DNA of 16,956 nucleotides from Candidatus Omnitrophica bacterium CG02_land_8_20_14_3_00__42_8 (GCA_002780805.1 PEUD01000124.1:1664-18619); one strand, 5' to 3'; counted from the first letter of the stretch, positions 10,501 through 16,956 are shown. The notes: generated by a model not told the origin, from the sequence alone. Made by a program: numbers and translations.

Positions 10501-13500
10501 TTTTTCGTTTGCGCCGTAATGCTCTATGCGGCCTTCATAGAATGTCTTTATCCTGTTATAGGAGTCGTATACTATGCTTGAACGCGTTATTTCAATAATT
10601 GCTTTCGTCTGCGCCTGCTGGCCATTTGAATTAAGCGGTGTTTCTATAGAATTAAATTCGGAGACTCTGCCGTAATCATCGCGCTGGAGATTTGTCGTTG
10701 TTATCTTTACCGCTGTAAACAATAGATCATCTCCGCCGGATTGTATGGCATTGCCGTTTGCGTCTATCGCGCCTTCTTTCCTTTCTATAACTACTTTTTC
10801 CTCAAATCCTTTATCATCGTATTGCTCTATCCTTGTATGGACGAGCGACGTAAATTTATTTTCTGTAACGGCTTTCTGATAACCGTCTATTTGTTCGGGG
10901 CGCGTTATCCTGTCGGTGTATTCCTTAAACCGGCCATCCTTATAATAGGCGCTGGTTCTTTGCGTTACTGTGTAAGTATTTGTTGAAATTTGTATAACAT
11001 CATCATTGATACCGTCTAAATTAGTATCTACCTGCATTTGGGCATTACCTTGCTGGCGTTCTGTTTTTATCAACGCGGTATTTTGGCCCAGATTATTATA
11101 GCCTGTTACGCCGTCAATTGTGGTTACGGCAGTAGTCAATAATTGCGGGGCGGCGTTGGTTCTTATTTCCTGGCTGCTATATAATACCTGCCCATATTCA
11201 TTATATCCGTTAACAAAAATATCCCTGTCATTGCTATCCGTTGAAATCTGCCCTATGGTATTATGTATCCAAGTAGTCAGGTTAAGTTCTTCTTTATCAT
11301 TGCTCTGTTCTATACGCGCCTCATTATAATCTACTACCCTTGCATATTGATCATACGCCGGCGCAACCGTGCCATCAGTTGTTGTATCATTTGTATCTCC
11401 GAAATAAACAGTCGTGGTAAGGCCAGGGGTTGCTCCCGATACGACAACATCTTTATAGTAACTCAAATTCAACAACGAATCGTATGCGATATTCGTCCTT
11501 GTTACGGTTGTGCTGTAACCGGGCGATGTTGAGTCGGTTGTTTTTTCTGTATAACCCTTCATCATAGCGGAGCCGTCTGAATAATAATACTCAATGCCTG
11601 ACCTTTCTACGGTTGTCTTTTTGGAAAGGTCGTTTGTATCGCCGTCATTATTTAAGTCGGTTGCAAGGTCAATATCATCTTCTTCCCTGTATTGGGTATA
11701 TGAAGCAAGGCTGCCGAAATTATCACGCGTTGGCGTAACTTTGGCCTTGCCGTCATAACCAAAATATGTCGTTATTTGAAGCGCGGTTGGGCCGGTAAGA
11801 TATTTAGTAACGTCTTTATAATAATAATATGCCTCTCTGCCGGAATTATCATATTCTATGCCTGATTTTTCTGAAGCCGTCTTAGGCGAATCGGGTTTTG
11901 TAAGCGTTTCCTTACTATGTTTAACCTGTCCCGTAGAATCATAGTATTCCAACTCAACTTCGGAAACTGTGCTTGAATTTTCGTTTATATCCGCCTGTAA
12001 AGAAAGGCGAAGCCATTCTGTACACGCGGCAGAAAGATTGCCGGCTGCGATATCTTTTGCCGCCAATAAGCCTTTTAACTCATCGGTGAAAATGGCGTCT
12101 CTTATGATTACAGCATCTGCCAATTCTTTCTGTTTTATGGGAATTATCGCCGCAAAGTCATTTTTATTCTCTAAAGCCGCTTCCAGCAGGCCCTTTGCGC
12201 CGCCTTCGCCATCCTCGCCTTCTAACGCTATCCGCGCTGTTTCAACGGCGCCTGTAAGGAGCTTTAGCGCGTTTTCTGCGTCACTTACAATTTCGTCTAT
12301 GCCTCCTATACCGTCTTTTTCACGGTCTTCGCCATACAAGGTTACCTCCAACTCAACTATTCTTGATTCACATTCAGCGACTTCATCCTGCCATAATTTA
12401 AGGTTTCTTTTTCCCGCATCATATTCTCCGTAGGCAGTATCTTTATTTAACTGCGCGGTTATGAAAGCGCCCAGCGTTCCGGCATTACCGTTACTTCCGT
12501 ATAGTCTTTCCGCGGCAGTGACATAATTCGCCGCTGCCAAGGTTTTATCGCTTGCAAGCCTGACTATTTCCATACCACTCTTCCAATCAGCCGAGCTTAC
12601 AGCGGCATTGTTTGCATGCCTGATTAACGCAAGTAAGGCATTTTGTAAATCTGTGGTCTTACTCCTCAATAACTCAAATTGCGCGTTTTTACTGCTCTCC
12701 GCTGTTTTCATCTCGCCGTATTTTCCGCTTATGCCGTTACTGCCAAAGGCAACGGTATACGCGGCGTTTTTCGCAGCCAGCTTCGTATCCATGTCAGCCC
12801 TTAGAACATTTACATTAGCCTGCCTCGCCTGCTTTTCGGTTTCTGCGGCGGCAATAGTGGCTTTGCCCCACACGCCGGCGGCCTTTGCTTCTTGAGCTGT
12901 CACATTGCCCCACTTTTGCAAGACGCCGGTTTTACCTATAGGATCATTCCATAGGTTAAGCAAAGCTGTATTTAATGTATCCATTGCCGTTTTTGTTTTC
13001 ACTATGCCATTATCGCCGCTATACGCGGTATTCATTGTGCCAAACGCAGTGCCTAGATTTCTGTCAGCGGTTGTAAGATTTACTCTGGTAGCGGCAACTG
13101 TGCCTTCTAACCCGCCTACACCGTCACCTTCAACCATATCTGCGCCAAAAAGCTCTTTCTTTAATCCTGTAATTACGGAACTTACGTAGTTCTCGGCTGC
13201 TAATACCCCCGCATCAATATAAGCCCAGTAGGTATATCCGTTTATATTATTTAATGCCGAATATATCTTAAAGTCTGCCCCGCTATTTACGCTGACGGAA
13301 TTTCCGAAAATATCTATGTATGTTTTGTTAACCTTAAATTTTCCTGTACTGTAATCCACTACACCTGCGCTGCTTTCATGTTGAACGACATCTTTTACTA
13401 CAGTATTTAATATATGGTAATCTCCGTTCAGCTGGCTATGCTGAATCAAGAATATATTCCCGTTTACCTCCAGCGCAGTAACATTCATCCTATCATTCAA

Positions 13501-16500
13501 GCCTGACCATACTGCGCCATTAGCGGCAATATTATTGCTCTGAAAACTATACTTATCTGCAGTAACTGCGTATCTCGGTGAAGAAATCATATACCATGCG
13601 TTATCAGCCACATCATAACCAAAGAAATCTTTAATTGCTGCCCCGGAGAACTGAGCAATCTTATAGCTATAATACGAACTCCCTGAATCCCTAACATTCT
13701 TTATTTTATTATTTGCCAAGGCAGCATTCAAATCAGCTGTTTTTATTACATGGTATCCAGTTTGCTGGCCATTTTCCCATCTCGCTATAAGTATCCATGT
13801 GCCATCCCATATTTGTTGCGCTGACGATTTGTATATGTTCTCAAAATATGCATCCCTATAAACCCATGCGCTCTTAATTTTATTTAAATAACTTATTATG
13901 CTTGCGGTGCTTGCGCTTTTTATTAAATAATTCTGATTTGCATTATAAAACGCGCTAACTGCGTCAATCTTTGCCTGCCTTGCGTCAAAGAAAGCCTTTA
14001 CCTTATCAAGATACTGCCTGACAACTCCTCCTGCGGGAAGATTACTGTAATAAGCGTTAGCTTTATTATAAGCTGTCTTAGCTTTTACATAATTACTATC
14101 TGCGGCAGTTATATCTTTGGCGGCTTCGGCTTTAGCGGCTTCGCTTAAATAATAATCTATAGATGTAGTAATGCCGGTAAGGTATATATCTAAATCTGTT
14201 TTTTGAGCAGAAGTAAGGGTTGCGCCATAGTATGCCGCAACGCCATCATCATATCTTTTTCTAAGCGCAATGTATTCGCCGGCCTTATCAAGATATTCCT
14301 TCACCTTGCTATTTTTAACCTGGCCGCCTTCTGTATAAGTAAGCTTAGTGTAATATGAAGCCTTCTTAATAGTATCCGTATAAAAAGTGCCGGCGTCGCT
14401 GTATCGGCCGTTTGTTAAATGCCCTTGTAGGGTTTCAACATCTCTTTTTACAGAAGCGGCAATAGCCGGATCGCCGCAGTATTCTTTAAGGTATTGATTA
14501 TAAATTTGCTTCTCCGCATTAAAACTGATTAAAGCTGAGTCGTAGCTTCCTTTTGCGGCTTGCCAGTTTCCATCAGCTGTTATATATCTGCTATTTGCAG
14601 CCAAAAATTCAATAGTTTTGAGAAGCCACACTTTTATAGCGCTGTCCTTAGTTGCGCCGTTTGCGTCAACATAAACAAGCCTGTTGATATACGTATTTTT
14701 AATACTGTCGGCTTTGGTTGACGCGTCGGACCATGATTTAGCGGTGATTAAAGCCGCTATTTCGCCAATCAGCCCGTTTACAGTAACAACCTCATTATCG
14801 GTTATTGAACCGCTGAATTTCTTCTTTTCACTATCCCAAGCCGCATTGTTTGCCTGCCAGGCTGTGGCTGCTTCCTTAACAGCGGTGTCAGCCGCGCCGT
14901 TAATCAAATCATTCAATGCAGTCAGCGCGGCGCTTGACTCAATAAGATTCTCTACAATTAATTTAAACCCATTTCCGTCCAATAACCCGCCTAAAGTATT
15001 GGATAAATTCACCACATCATCCAGATATTTATCTAATGCGCTATCTTGGATAATCCTATTTCTGTAAGTAGATAGTATGTTAAGGCAAGTATTCTTTGCG
15101 TCAATGTAATTGCCATTAGCTAAATCACCTGCTATGCCGCTAATCTTCTCCTCTATATCATCAATAATAGCAATTATGCTGTCAGGGTTGTCACCTTCGT
15201 TAACTACTATTCCGTATGCTGCTGCTCTTGTATTAAAATCCTCATTAGCTTCATCCAGCATGGGTATTAAAGCGTCCCTTTGCTCAACAGCGCTGTTGAG
15301 CGCGCCTGCGGCATTAGCTAATTCATTTTGAGCCGGAATATACACATTTGAATAAAACTCGTCATATTCTTTGTTTTTTTCCGTGTAAAGATCTAAAGCG
15401 GCTTGATACCTTCCGAAGGCATTATTAACTTCAATTCCCGCCTCTCCCCATTGCAATTTTGCGTCAAGATAATCCTTTTCAGCAATATCTACGTTTCTTT
15501 CGGCCTGCTCTACAGCGTCTTGCGCCCTCTTAAAATCGCCGGTAAGCATAGCGTCAAAGTCTGATTGCGCCTCGGCCATTCTTCCTCTGGCCAGCGCTAA
15601 ATATTCCTCCGCGTTAATAAGAGCCTGCGCCGCCGCTTCATCTTGTAATTTTGTTGTTACATCTTTATATGTGCTGACCCTTCCATTATCGTCATAATTA
15701 GTGTATTCTCTGTTAATATGAATTAGGGAAATGGACGTTGATACAACATTGCCGTTGTCATCAACACTGTCTACCGCCTTCTGCCTGATAATTTGCGAAT
15801 AAGAATTAGTGCGGCCTGAATTATCATATATAATACCGGCCCTCTCTGTATTTGATAACCAATTCCCGTCTGATATGCTGATTCTATCGTGAACGTATTC
15901 TGTTTGGGATTCTATCTGGCCGGTTGAATCATAAAAATCATTTATAACGACAAACCGGTATGTGACGGACATTGCCGTTAGAGTGGTTCCTTCAAAGATT
16001 TCAATCTTATCTTTATATTCTACCTGCAGGTTCTGCGGATTGTAAATTGTTTCAAGGCGTGTTACCTTTGTATTATAAGGAACATCGCCTGATTCTGTAT
16101 GCGTATATTGCGTTGTTAAATCGCTGAATGTGGTTACCCTGCCTAATTTGTCATATTCTATATCAACCTTTACGGTTTTTGTCTGCCAGTTTAAAGATGA
16201 AATATTTGCTTGGTTATGCGAGTATTCTATCTGTCTTTGAACCTGGCCTGTCGCGTCATCATATTCATCAATAATAACCAACCTGTAATTTACAGAAGCT
16301 GCATTTGCGCTTGTGCCGTCAAAAACTTCTATTTTATCCTTATATTCTTTAATGCGGCCGTAATGATCATATTCGCTGGATAAACGCGTTACCTTAGTAT
16401 TAAATGATATATCTCCGATTTTTGAATGAGATTTTTGAGTTATTTTATCGTTATAAAAAATTATCCTGTTTAAATCGTCATATACTATGCCAGATCTTAC

Positions 16501-16956
16501 AGTTATAACAACGCCTTGCCCTGTTCTATTAACGGTTTCTGTATAGCCAAATATCTGGCCGGTGGTGTCTTTGTCGGTAGTTTTGAACGGGTCATCGTAG
16601 TTTATGTCAAAGCGGTGGATAAGGCTGTCTACGCCGTCAGATGCGAGGTTGCCGCCTGTCTCGCGGCGTGTTTCGTAGTATTCAGTAAGCCTTCCGTACT
16701 CATCGTATACAGGTTTAGGGCTGGTTGGCCATCCGCCTACGTTAAGATCTTTAAGGCCAAAATGTATAGTAGTTGTAAGCTCTGTAGCGCCTTCAAGATT
16801 TGTAATAACGTCTTGATATTTTATAAGCTGGCCTAATGTGTTATAACCAGTGGTATTGGCTCTTCTTATTGTTTGTGTCTTTGCCTGGCCGCCGCGGTCG
16901 GTTGTTTCGGTGTAGCCGGTCATCTGGCCTGTTGCGTCGTTATAAGTGATGCCTGA
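1..16956 (-). CDS. Giant multidomain YD-repeat (Rhs-like) protein, partial at both ends
   Basis: A single minus-strand frame is open through the whole window: 5,652 codons, no stop, and no visible start or end of the gene. I translated lines along its full length and the frame stays continuous, with coherent protein features from end to end. Order from the N-terminal side: YD repeats, helical stretch, beta segment, helical stretch with Gly/Asp turns, YD repeats, Gly/Ala hydrophobic segment, alpha/beta regions around a Pro-rich linker, TPR-like patch, hydrophobic segment, and beta-rich end. YD repeats are known from Rhs, teneurin and Tc toxin shells, which are usually surface or secreted proteins. 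Very few cysteines (about six) fit that location. No catalytic motif was recognised, so the job is unknown; adhesion, a surface shell, or cell-contact delivery are all inference. Partners cannot be judged because no other gene is visible. Start choice is impossible because the N-terminus lies upstream, beyond position 16956. Confidence 0.97.
1561..2028 (-). other. Two similar amphipathic 'RPF' helices around a short linker
   Basis: Residues 4977-5132. The first helix (LSWLLKNIGRPFVKLFDLV, Arg codon at 1942-1944) and the second (WQNLILRPFELVARAITLFG, Arg codon at 1612-1614) share a Trp, hydrophobic run and Arg-Pro-Phe core, 110 residues apart. Between them lies an Ala/Pro/Lys-rich linker (MPHKKAPEAKESGS onward, to PPVAPAAG) and a helix (LSDREWLAMVRKGVSPASVM). 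They could be membrane-surface helices or a duplicated packing element. Confidence 0.5.
2029..2697 (-). other. Mixed beta/helical region after the hydrophobic segment
   Basis: Residues 4754-4976. Strands such as PDTILLKTNVSNI, GEVIISIHLDNKG and ITVKFELNTPITYSY give way to helices (LSLEQIGLFKAVVCEYLLKA, LTEAQKIIEQAVVPDFENRM). One of the few cysteines is in VVCEY. The first half looks like a beta-sandwich domain. No family was recognised. Confidence 0.5.
2698..2940 (-). other. Helix followed by strongly hydrophobic, probable membrane-spanning segment
   Basis: Residues 4673-4753. Ala/Gln-rich and polar helices (LAAAAIRQQAQATDF, NDLIKNVITQATTEERAGPA) lead to Lys-Ala-Ala-Ala-Lys. A 33-residue hydrophobic run follows (2710-2808: TFLAILVLGALAAVVSPILG and then ALAMLGSFIWAV), ending at Arg-Gln-Ser-Ile-Arg. 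The Ser-Pro in the middle suggests two short membrane helices or one kinked helix, with basic residues on both sides. It is the best transmembrane candidate in the window and lies far from either end of the chain. Confidence 0.7.
2941..3180 (-). other. Short beta-rich segment
   Basis: Residues 4593-4672. Strands such as GRIKLIAAGKVYVYGIES alternate with polar loops (SNRETNSYYKKEWDLSVDRP), ending VTVLPNLTTFA. There is no recognisable family. It links the TPR-like patch to the hydrophobic segment. Confidence 0.4.
3181..3480 (-). other. TPR-like helical patch
   Basis: Residues 4493-4592. Helical pairs typical of TPRs are visible: DKFNMAVDYLKQRNFPMVIL (A-helix, turn and B-helix with small and aromatic residues in TPR-like positions), then AAGYLLRALIRYEQGYDIKD and MRQAYIMNDEG. 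About two repeat units. In TPR proteins this mediates protein-protein contact. It is short, so it may be a cap or docking helix bundle. It is followed by a beta stretch (VLASLFGFNDTDNISPVSID). Confidence 0.55.
3481..3615 (-). other. Short Pro/Ser/Thr-rich linker
   Basis: Residues 4448-4492, read as NITTASAIPSSVELPADQQR followed by an Ala/Thr/Pro stretch ending QPDVPP. It joins alpha/beta region 2 to a helical TPR-like patch and has the same composition as the longer linker upstream. Confidence 0.7.
3616..4785 (-). other. Alpha/beta region 2
   Basis: Residues 4058-4447. Helices (SLVEKLSKELKINTASARKA, FAKVIEQIKIELKNAGRE, LAALNEILNKIEEVQAILNE, KIRDILNELGIKG) alternate with hairpins (TTVTIRYDISTQESSVSFTF at 4441-4494, VKLEFDIEKDTDGKYTAVLI at 3781-3840, TKVVIEIDANKF). 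The beta-alpha-beta spacing is ferredoxin-like or resembles repeated small alpha/beta modules. The hairpins match those in the region before the linker in pattern, not in strict sequence. It ends at FEIDANGYRELFTPPN. Lys and Glu are abundant. No active-site pattern was recognised. Confidence 0.6.
4786..5667 (-). other. Pro/Thr/Ala/Lys-rich linker of about 294 residues
   Basis: Residues 3764-4057. Low-complexity sequence with many Pro, Thr, Ala, Ser, Lys and Glu, from RQTAPPLAPETTATAG to FSLPVSEPPAIQTRRTL. Loosely repeated snippets include TLVKPEYSAKATP, SAKVKPEHPVAAKR and EVKLGQPVVKQR. A slightly ordered island (RITLEDAGITGIVKMQQ) lies near 5310-5360. It separates two alpha/beta regions. Such linkers are common in secreted, wall-spanning or multi-domain surface proteins and are predicted to be disordered. 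Confidence 0.85.
5668..7113 (-). other. Alpha/beta region 1 (repeated beta-hairpins and helices)
   Basis: Residues 3282-3763. Mixed strands and helices, starting MRIDNEGNVIDFRLPLSD and ending in the hairpin SVKLIWNLKTSEIDILITKT. A recurring hairpin has the form hydrophobic-x-[FYW]-[ND]-[LI] followed by a short polar turn and another strand, such as LTIEFNLATKNVKILV (6301-6360), frequently followed by an amphipathic helix (TALENLINSNERVKGLF). A Gly-rich strand pair (LPLGIIGGGVFETGWGKIEA) lies near 6790. Similar hairpins occur beyond the Pro-rich linker, so the two regions may be related domains. No enzyme motif or known family was recognised. An adhesin-like or scaffold role is possible. Confidence 0.6.
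7114..8019 (-). other. Gly/Ala-rich hydrophobic segment after the YD repeats
   Basis: Residues 2980-3281. It starts AGWIEFLEDAGPVIQFGG, then a long Ala/Gly/Val run (AYQASAGVAVATAIAAM), then GSFDWKALLIEVVISMAMQG, ANYVISSYVENFVMKQLL, KSFGAKVAATVLTAVAMNQL, LTLGYLAIKVGFAAGITYL and SYALRSAASQIVSVY. Alternating hydrophobic helices with short polar turns, including a 'GSFDWK' start and a 'GGKKSFGAK' turn, resemble the pre-toxin region between repeats and toxin tip in many polymorphic toxins. That family link is from memory and weak. Some helices are hydrophobic enough to insert into a membrane. The segment ends with charged, helical sequence (DDREKRNIPGWAEFKREI). Confidence 0.65.
10999..11028 (-). 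other. Calcium-loop-like motif DTNLDGINDD
   Basis: Residues 1977-1986. It matches D-x-N-x-D-G-x-x-D-D, the same pattern as the motif 210 residues earlier, and again sits between YD units (after QQGNAQMQV, before VIQISTNTYT). It is very close to the short calcium loops of secreted bacterial proteins (thrombospondin type 3-like). Function is inferred from the motif only. Confidence 0.55.
11629..11658 (-). other. Calcium-loop-like motif DLNNDGDTND
   Basis: Residues 1767-1776. The spacing D-x-N-x-D-G-x-x-x-D resembles EF-hand, dockerin or thrombospondin type 3 loops. It sits in a turn between two YD units, preceded by the acidic EEDDIDLATD. A structural calcium site in the shell is inferred; no second helix of a true EF-hand is evident. 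Confidence 0.5.
11986..13200 (-). other. Second helical region punctuated by Gly/Asp/Asn turns
   Basis: Residues 1253-1657. Ala/Leu/Lys/Glu-rich helices of roughly 25-70 residues are broken by short turns rich in Gly, Asp and Asn. These are FGADMVEGDGVGGLEG (13102-13149), AYSGDNGIV (13000-13026), NDPIGKTGVLQKWG (about 12907-12948), AFGSNGISGKYG (about 12715-12750), LYGSNGNAGTLGAF (12463-12504), LYGEDREKDGIGG (12301-12339) and LEGEDGEGGAKG (12190-12225). The turns share an aromatic or Leu, then Gly/Glu, then an acid or Asn, then Gly-rich residues. The last part, ending AACTEWLRLSLQADINENSS, leads straight back into YD repeats. A series of antiparallel helical hairpins with Gly-rich caps is the simplest reading. 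Confidence 0.75.
13201..13821 (-). other. Beta-rich segment between two helical regions, probably duplicated
   Basis: Residues 1046-1252. Aromatic and strand-rich sequence replaces the helices: DGTWILIARWENGQQTGYHV opens it and NNINGYTYWAYIDAG closes it. Two similar halves can be aligned. ILIARWENGQQTGYHVIKTADL matches FLIQHSQLNG-DYHILNTVVKDV at a 112-residue offset, and KDFFGYDVADNAWYMIS resembles IDIFGNSVSVNSGADFKIYS at about 105 residues. The first half has more tryptophan. This looks like a small globular head carried between two coiled stretches. A lectin-like or SH3-like fold is possible but not demonstrated. Confidence 0.6.
13822..15654 (-). other. Long alpha-helical, coiled-coil-like region inside the YD repeats
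   Basis: Residues 435-1045. The sequence switches from Tyr/Gly-rich strands to Ala/Glu/Lys/Asp/Leu-rich helix. The first part has heptad-like stretches such as KLQDEAAAQALINAEEYLAL, RAQDAVEQAERNVDIAEKDY and AVEQRDALIPMLDEANEDF. From about residue 610 a looser helical repeat appears (separate entry). Only two cysteines are seen here (in NTCLN and EYCGDP). In Rhs-type proteins the YD shell is normally continuous, so this is an insertion or an excursion between two shells. It could be a stalk, an oligomerisation coil or a spacer; the sequence does not decide which. No ATPase or SMC hinge signature was seen. Confidence 0.82.
13951..15126 (-). repeat. Degenerate helical repeat, about four copies
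   Basis: Four similar stretches lie in the helical region. Their anchors are NGNYIDAKN (Asp codon at 15100-15102), SWSDASTKA (14725-14727), GRYSDAGTFY (14395-14397) and ITAADSNYV (Ala at 14104-14106). Each is followed by a Tyr-containing helix, for example STYRNRI, KNTYINRL, ASYYTKL and NAYYSNL. Each then has a short polar turn and a helix of the form [SV]-[AKV]-[LIV]-x-x-[YW]-L, namely SALDKYLDD, SAIKVWLLK, SKVKEYLDK and VVRQYLDK. Spacing falls from 125 to 110 to 97 residues. This resembles TPR-like or spectrin-like helical repeats, but I cannot assign a family. Confidence 0.65.
15763..16089 (-). repeat. 109-residue tandem repeat, copy 2
   Basis: Residues 290-398, starting GDVPYNTKVTRL and containing KDKIEIFEGTT, YDSTGQI and AGIIYDNSGR. 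It lies directly behind copy 1 with a 327-base period. Shared anchors are NTKVTRL, EYKDKIE, the TGQ turn, the NW pair and Y-D-x-x-G-R. Divergence at the protein and DNA level shows the duplication is old. Confidence 0.8.
16090..16416 (-). repeat. 109-residue tandem repeat, copy 1
   Basis: Residues 181-289, from GDISFNTKVTRL to TQYTHTES. The next 109 residues are a second copy, aligned without gaps, with about 47 of 109 residues identical by eye. Each copy holds three YD-type units separated by a KDKIE[VI]F-[DE]-G-T hairpin. It marks a local duplication of a multi-unit block rather than of single YD units. Confidence 0.8.

Larger units (their letters stand above)
8020..11985 (-). other. YD-repeat block B (about 31 units)
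   Basis: Residues 1658-2979, the largest segment. About 31 units of the Y-[DN]-x-x-G-[RQL] type can be counted. They include YYDSTGQV, YDNSGREAYY, YNEYGQVLYS, YYKDGRFKEYTD, YDALGRPWSYED, YDNRGRRTGYRE, YDLQGRVISYDD, YDTYGRARE, YNFNGQISSYTE, YNDLGQVIYYHE, YDSYGRMIYS and, last, YNSWGREYYNVE. Mean spacing is about 43 residues. Between the YD motifs runs a second strand of the form T-x-T-x-x-R-[ST]-x-I. Several units lack the Gly-Arg (YDSLLNL, YDQTNRI, YNNDINRL), so the repeats are well diverged. The block ends just before a hydrophobic segment. I did not see the classical Rhs core end (the DPxG and N-P turn signature). Confidence 0.9.
15655..16956 (-). other. YD-repeat block A (about 12 units)
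   Basis: Residues 1-434. The stretch is built from units resembling x-G-I-x-Y-D-x-x-G-R-[VIL]-x-x-Y-x-[DE], typical of YD/Rhs repeats. Examples read directly are YDEYGRLTEYYE, YDDLNRIIFYND, YDHYGRIKEYKD, YDKLGRVTTFSD, YDNSGRTNSYSQ and YDDNGRVSTYKD. Alternating units carry a D-x-T-G-Q variant, such as NDATGQM, DKDTTGQIFGYTE, DDATGQV and YDSTGQI. Average spacing is about 36 residues, longer than the usual unit of about 20. In known structures these repeats form strands of a beta-spiral or hollow shell. The block begins before the window edge, so more units probably lie upstream. It stops abruptly at a Lys/Asp/Glu/Ala-rich helical segment. Confidence 0.9.

Noticed and set aside
12190..12339. GEDREKDGIGGIDE and GEDGEGG considered as true EF-hands.
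   Set aside because: The acidic spacing does not match D-x-D-x-D-G-x-x-x-x-x-E. I kept these only as Gly/Asp turns.
11986..13200. The helical regions considered as an SMC or ATPase-type protein.
   Set aside because: No Walker A or B or signature motif was seen, and the frame continues into YD repeats on both sides.
11969..15331. A series of plus-strand open frames at 11969-12433, 12608-12895, 12905-13189, 14684-15067 and 15110-15331.
   Set aside because: All are in the same antisense phase as the rejected frames at 3590-6106 and coincide with the Tyr-poor helical regions. They are a codon-composition shadow, not genes.
1..16956. CRISPR arrays, tRNA or rRNA genes, insertion sequences, promoters, terminators and attachment sites.
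   Set aside because: No direct DNA repeats with spacers, transposase genes, RNA-gene folds or intergenic gaps were seen. The apparent repeats are protein-level YD units with diverged DNA.

Overview
The whole window lies inside one gene. On the minus strand, the frame whose codons start at window positions 16956, 16953 and so on stays open to position 1. That is 5,652 codons without a stop, and neither the start nor the stop codon is present. The protein therefore has at least 5,652 residues, roughly 0.6 MDa. There is no intergenic space, no RNA gene, no CRISPR array, no mobile element and no promoter or terminator that I can support. Residue numbers below are local: residue 1 is the codon at 16956-16954 and residue 5652 is the codon at 3-1.

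The gene reads from right to left. Residues 1-434 are YD (Rhs-like) repeats, about 12 units. Residues 435-1045 are a long alpha-helical, coiled-coil-like stretch containing a degenerate helical repeat. Residues 1046-1252 form a small beta-rich segment that looks internally duplicated. Residues 1253-1657 are a second helical stretch broken by Gly/Asp/Asn-rich turns. Residues 1658-2979 return to YD repeats, about 31 units, with two calcium-loop-like motifs. Residues 2980-3281 are Gly/Ala-rich and hydrophobic, resembling the segment that follows the repeats in polymorphic toxins. Residues 3282-3763 and 4058-4447 are alpha/beta regions sharing a recurring beta-hairpin, separated by a Pro/Thr/Ala-rich linker (3764-4057). 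A second linker, a TPR-like helical patch, a short beta segment and a strongly hydrophobic, probably membrane-spanning segment (4673-4753) follow. After that come a mixed beta region, two similar amphipathic 'RPF' helices around another linker, and a beta-rich end portion (5133-5652) cut by the window edge.

The composition suggests a secreted or surface-anchored protein. It is rich in Tyr, Thr, Asn and Asp, I read only about six cysteines, and its repeats, linkers and coiled coils are typical of giant extracellular proteins. YD shells in Rhs, teneurin and Tc toxin proteins enclose a cargo. Here the shell is interrupted by more than 1,200 residues of helical material, and the chain continues for over 2,600 residues after the last repeat instead of ending in a short toxin domain.

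The organism is bacterial, with moderate GC (low to mid 40s by eye) and standard code. Giant open frames of this style have been reported in uncultivated lineages such as Omnitrophota, and that is my best guess, held weakly. The sequence contains no taxonomic marker gene. No catalytic domain is recognised, so no enzymatic activity is claimed.
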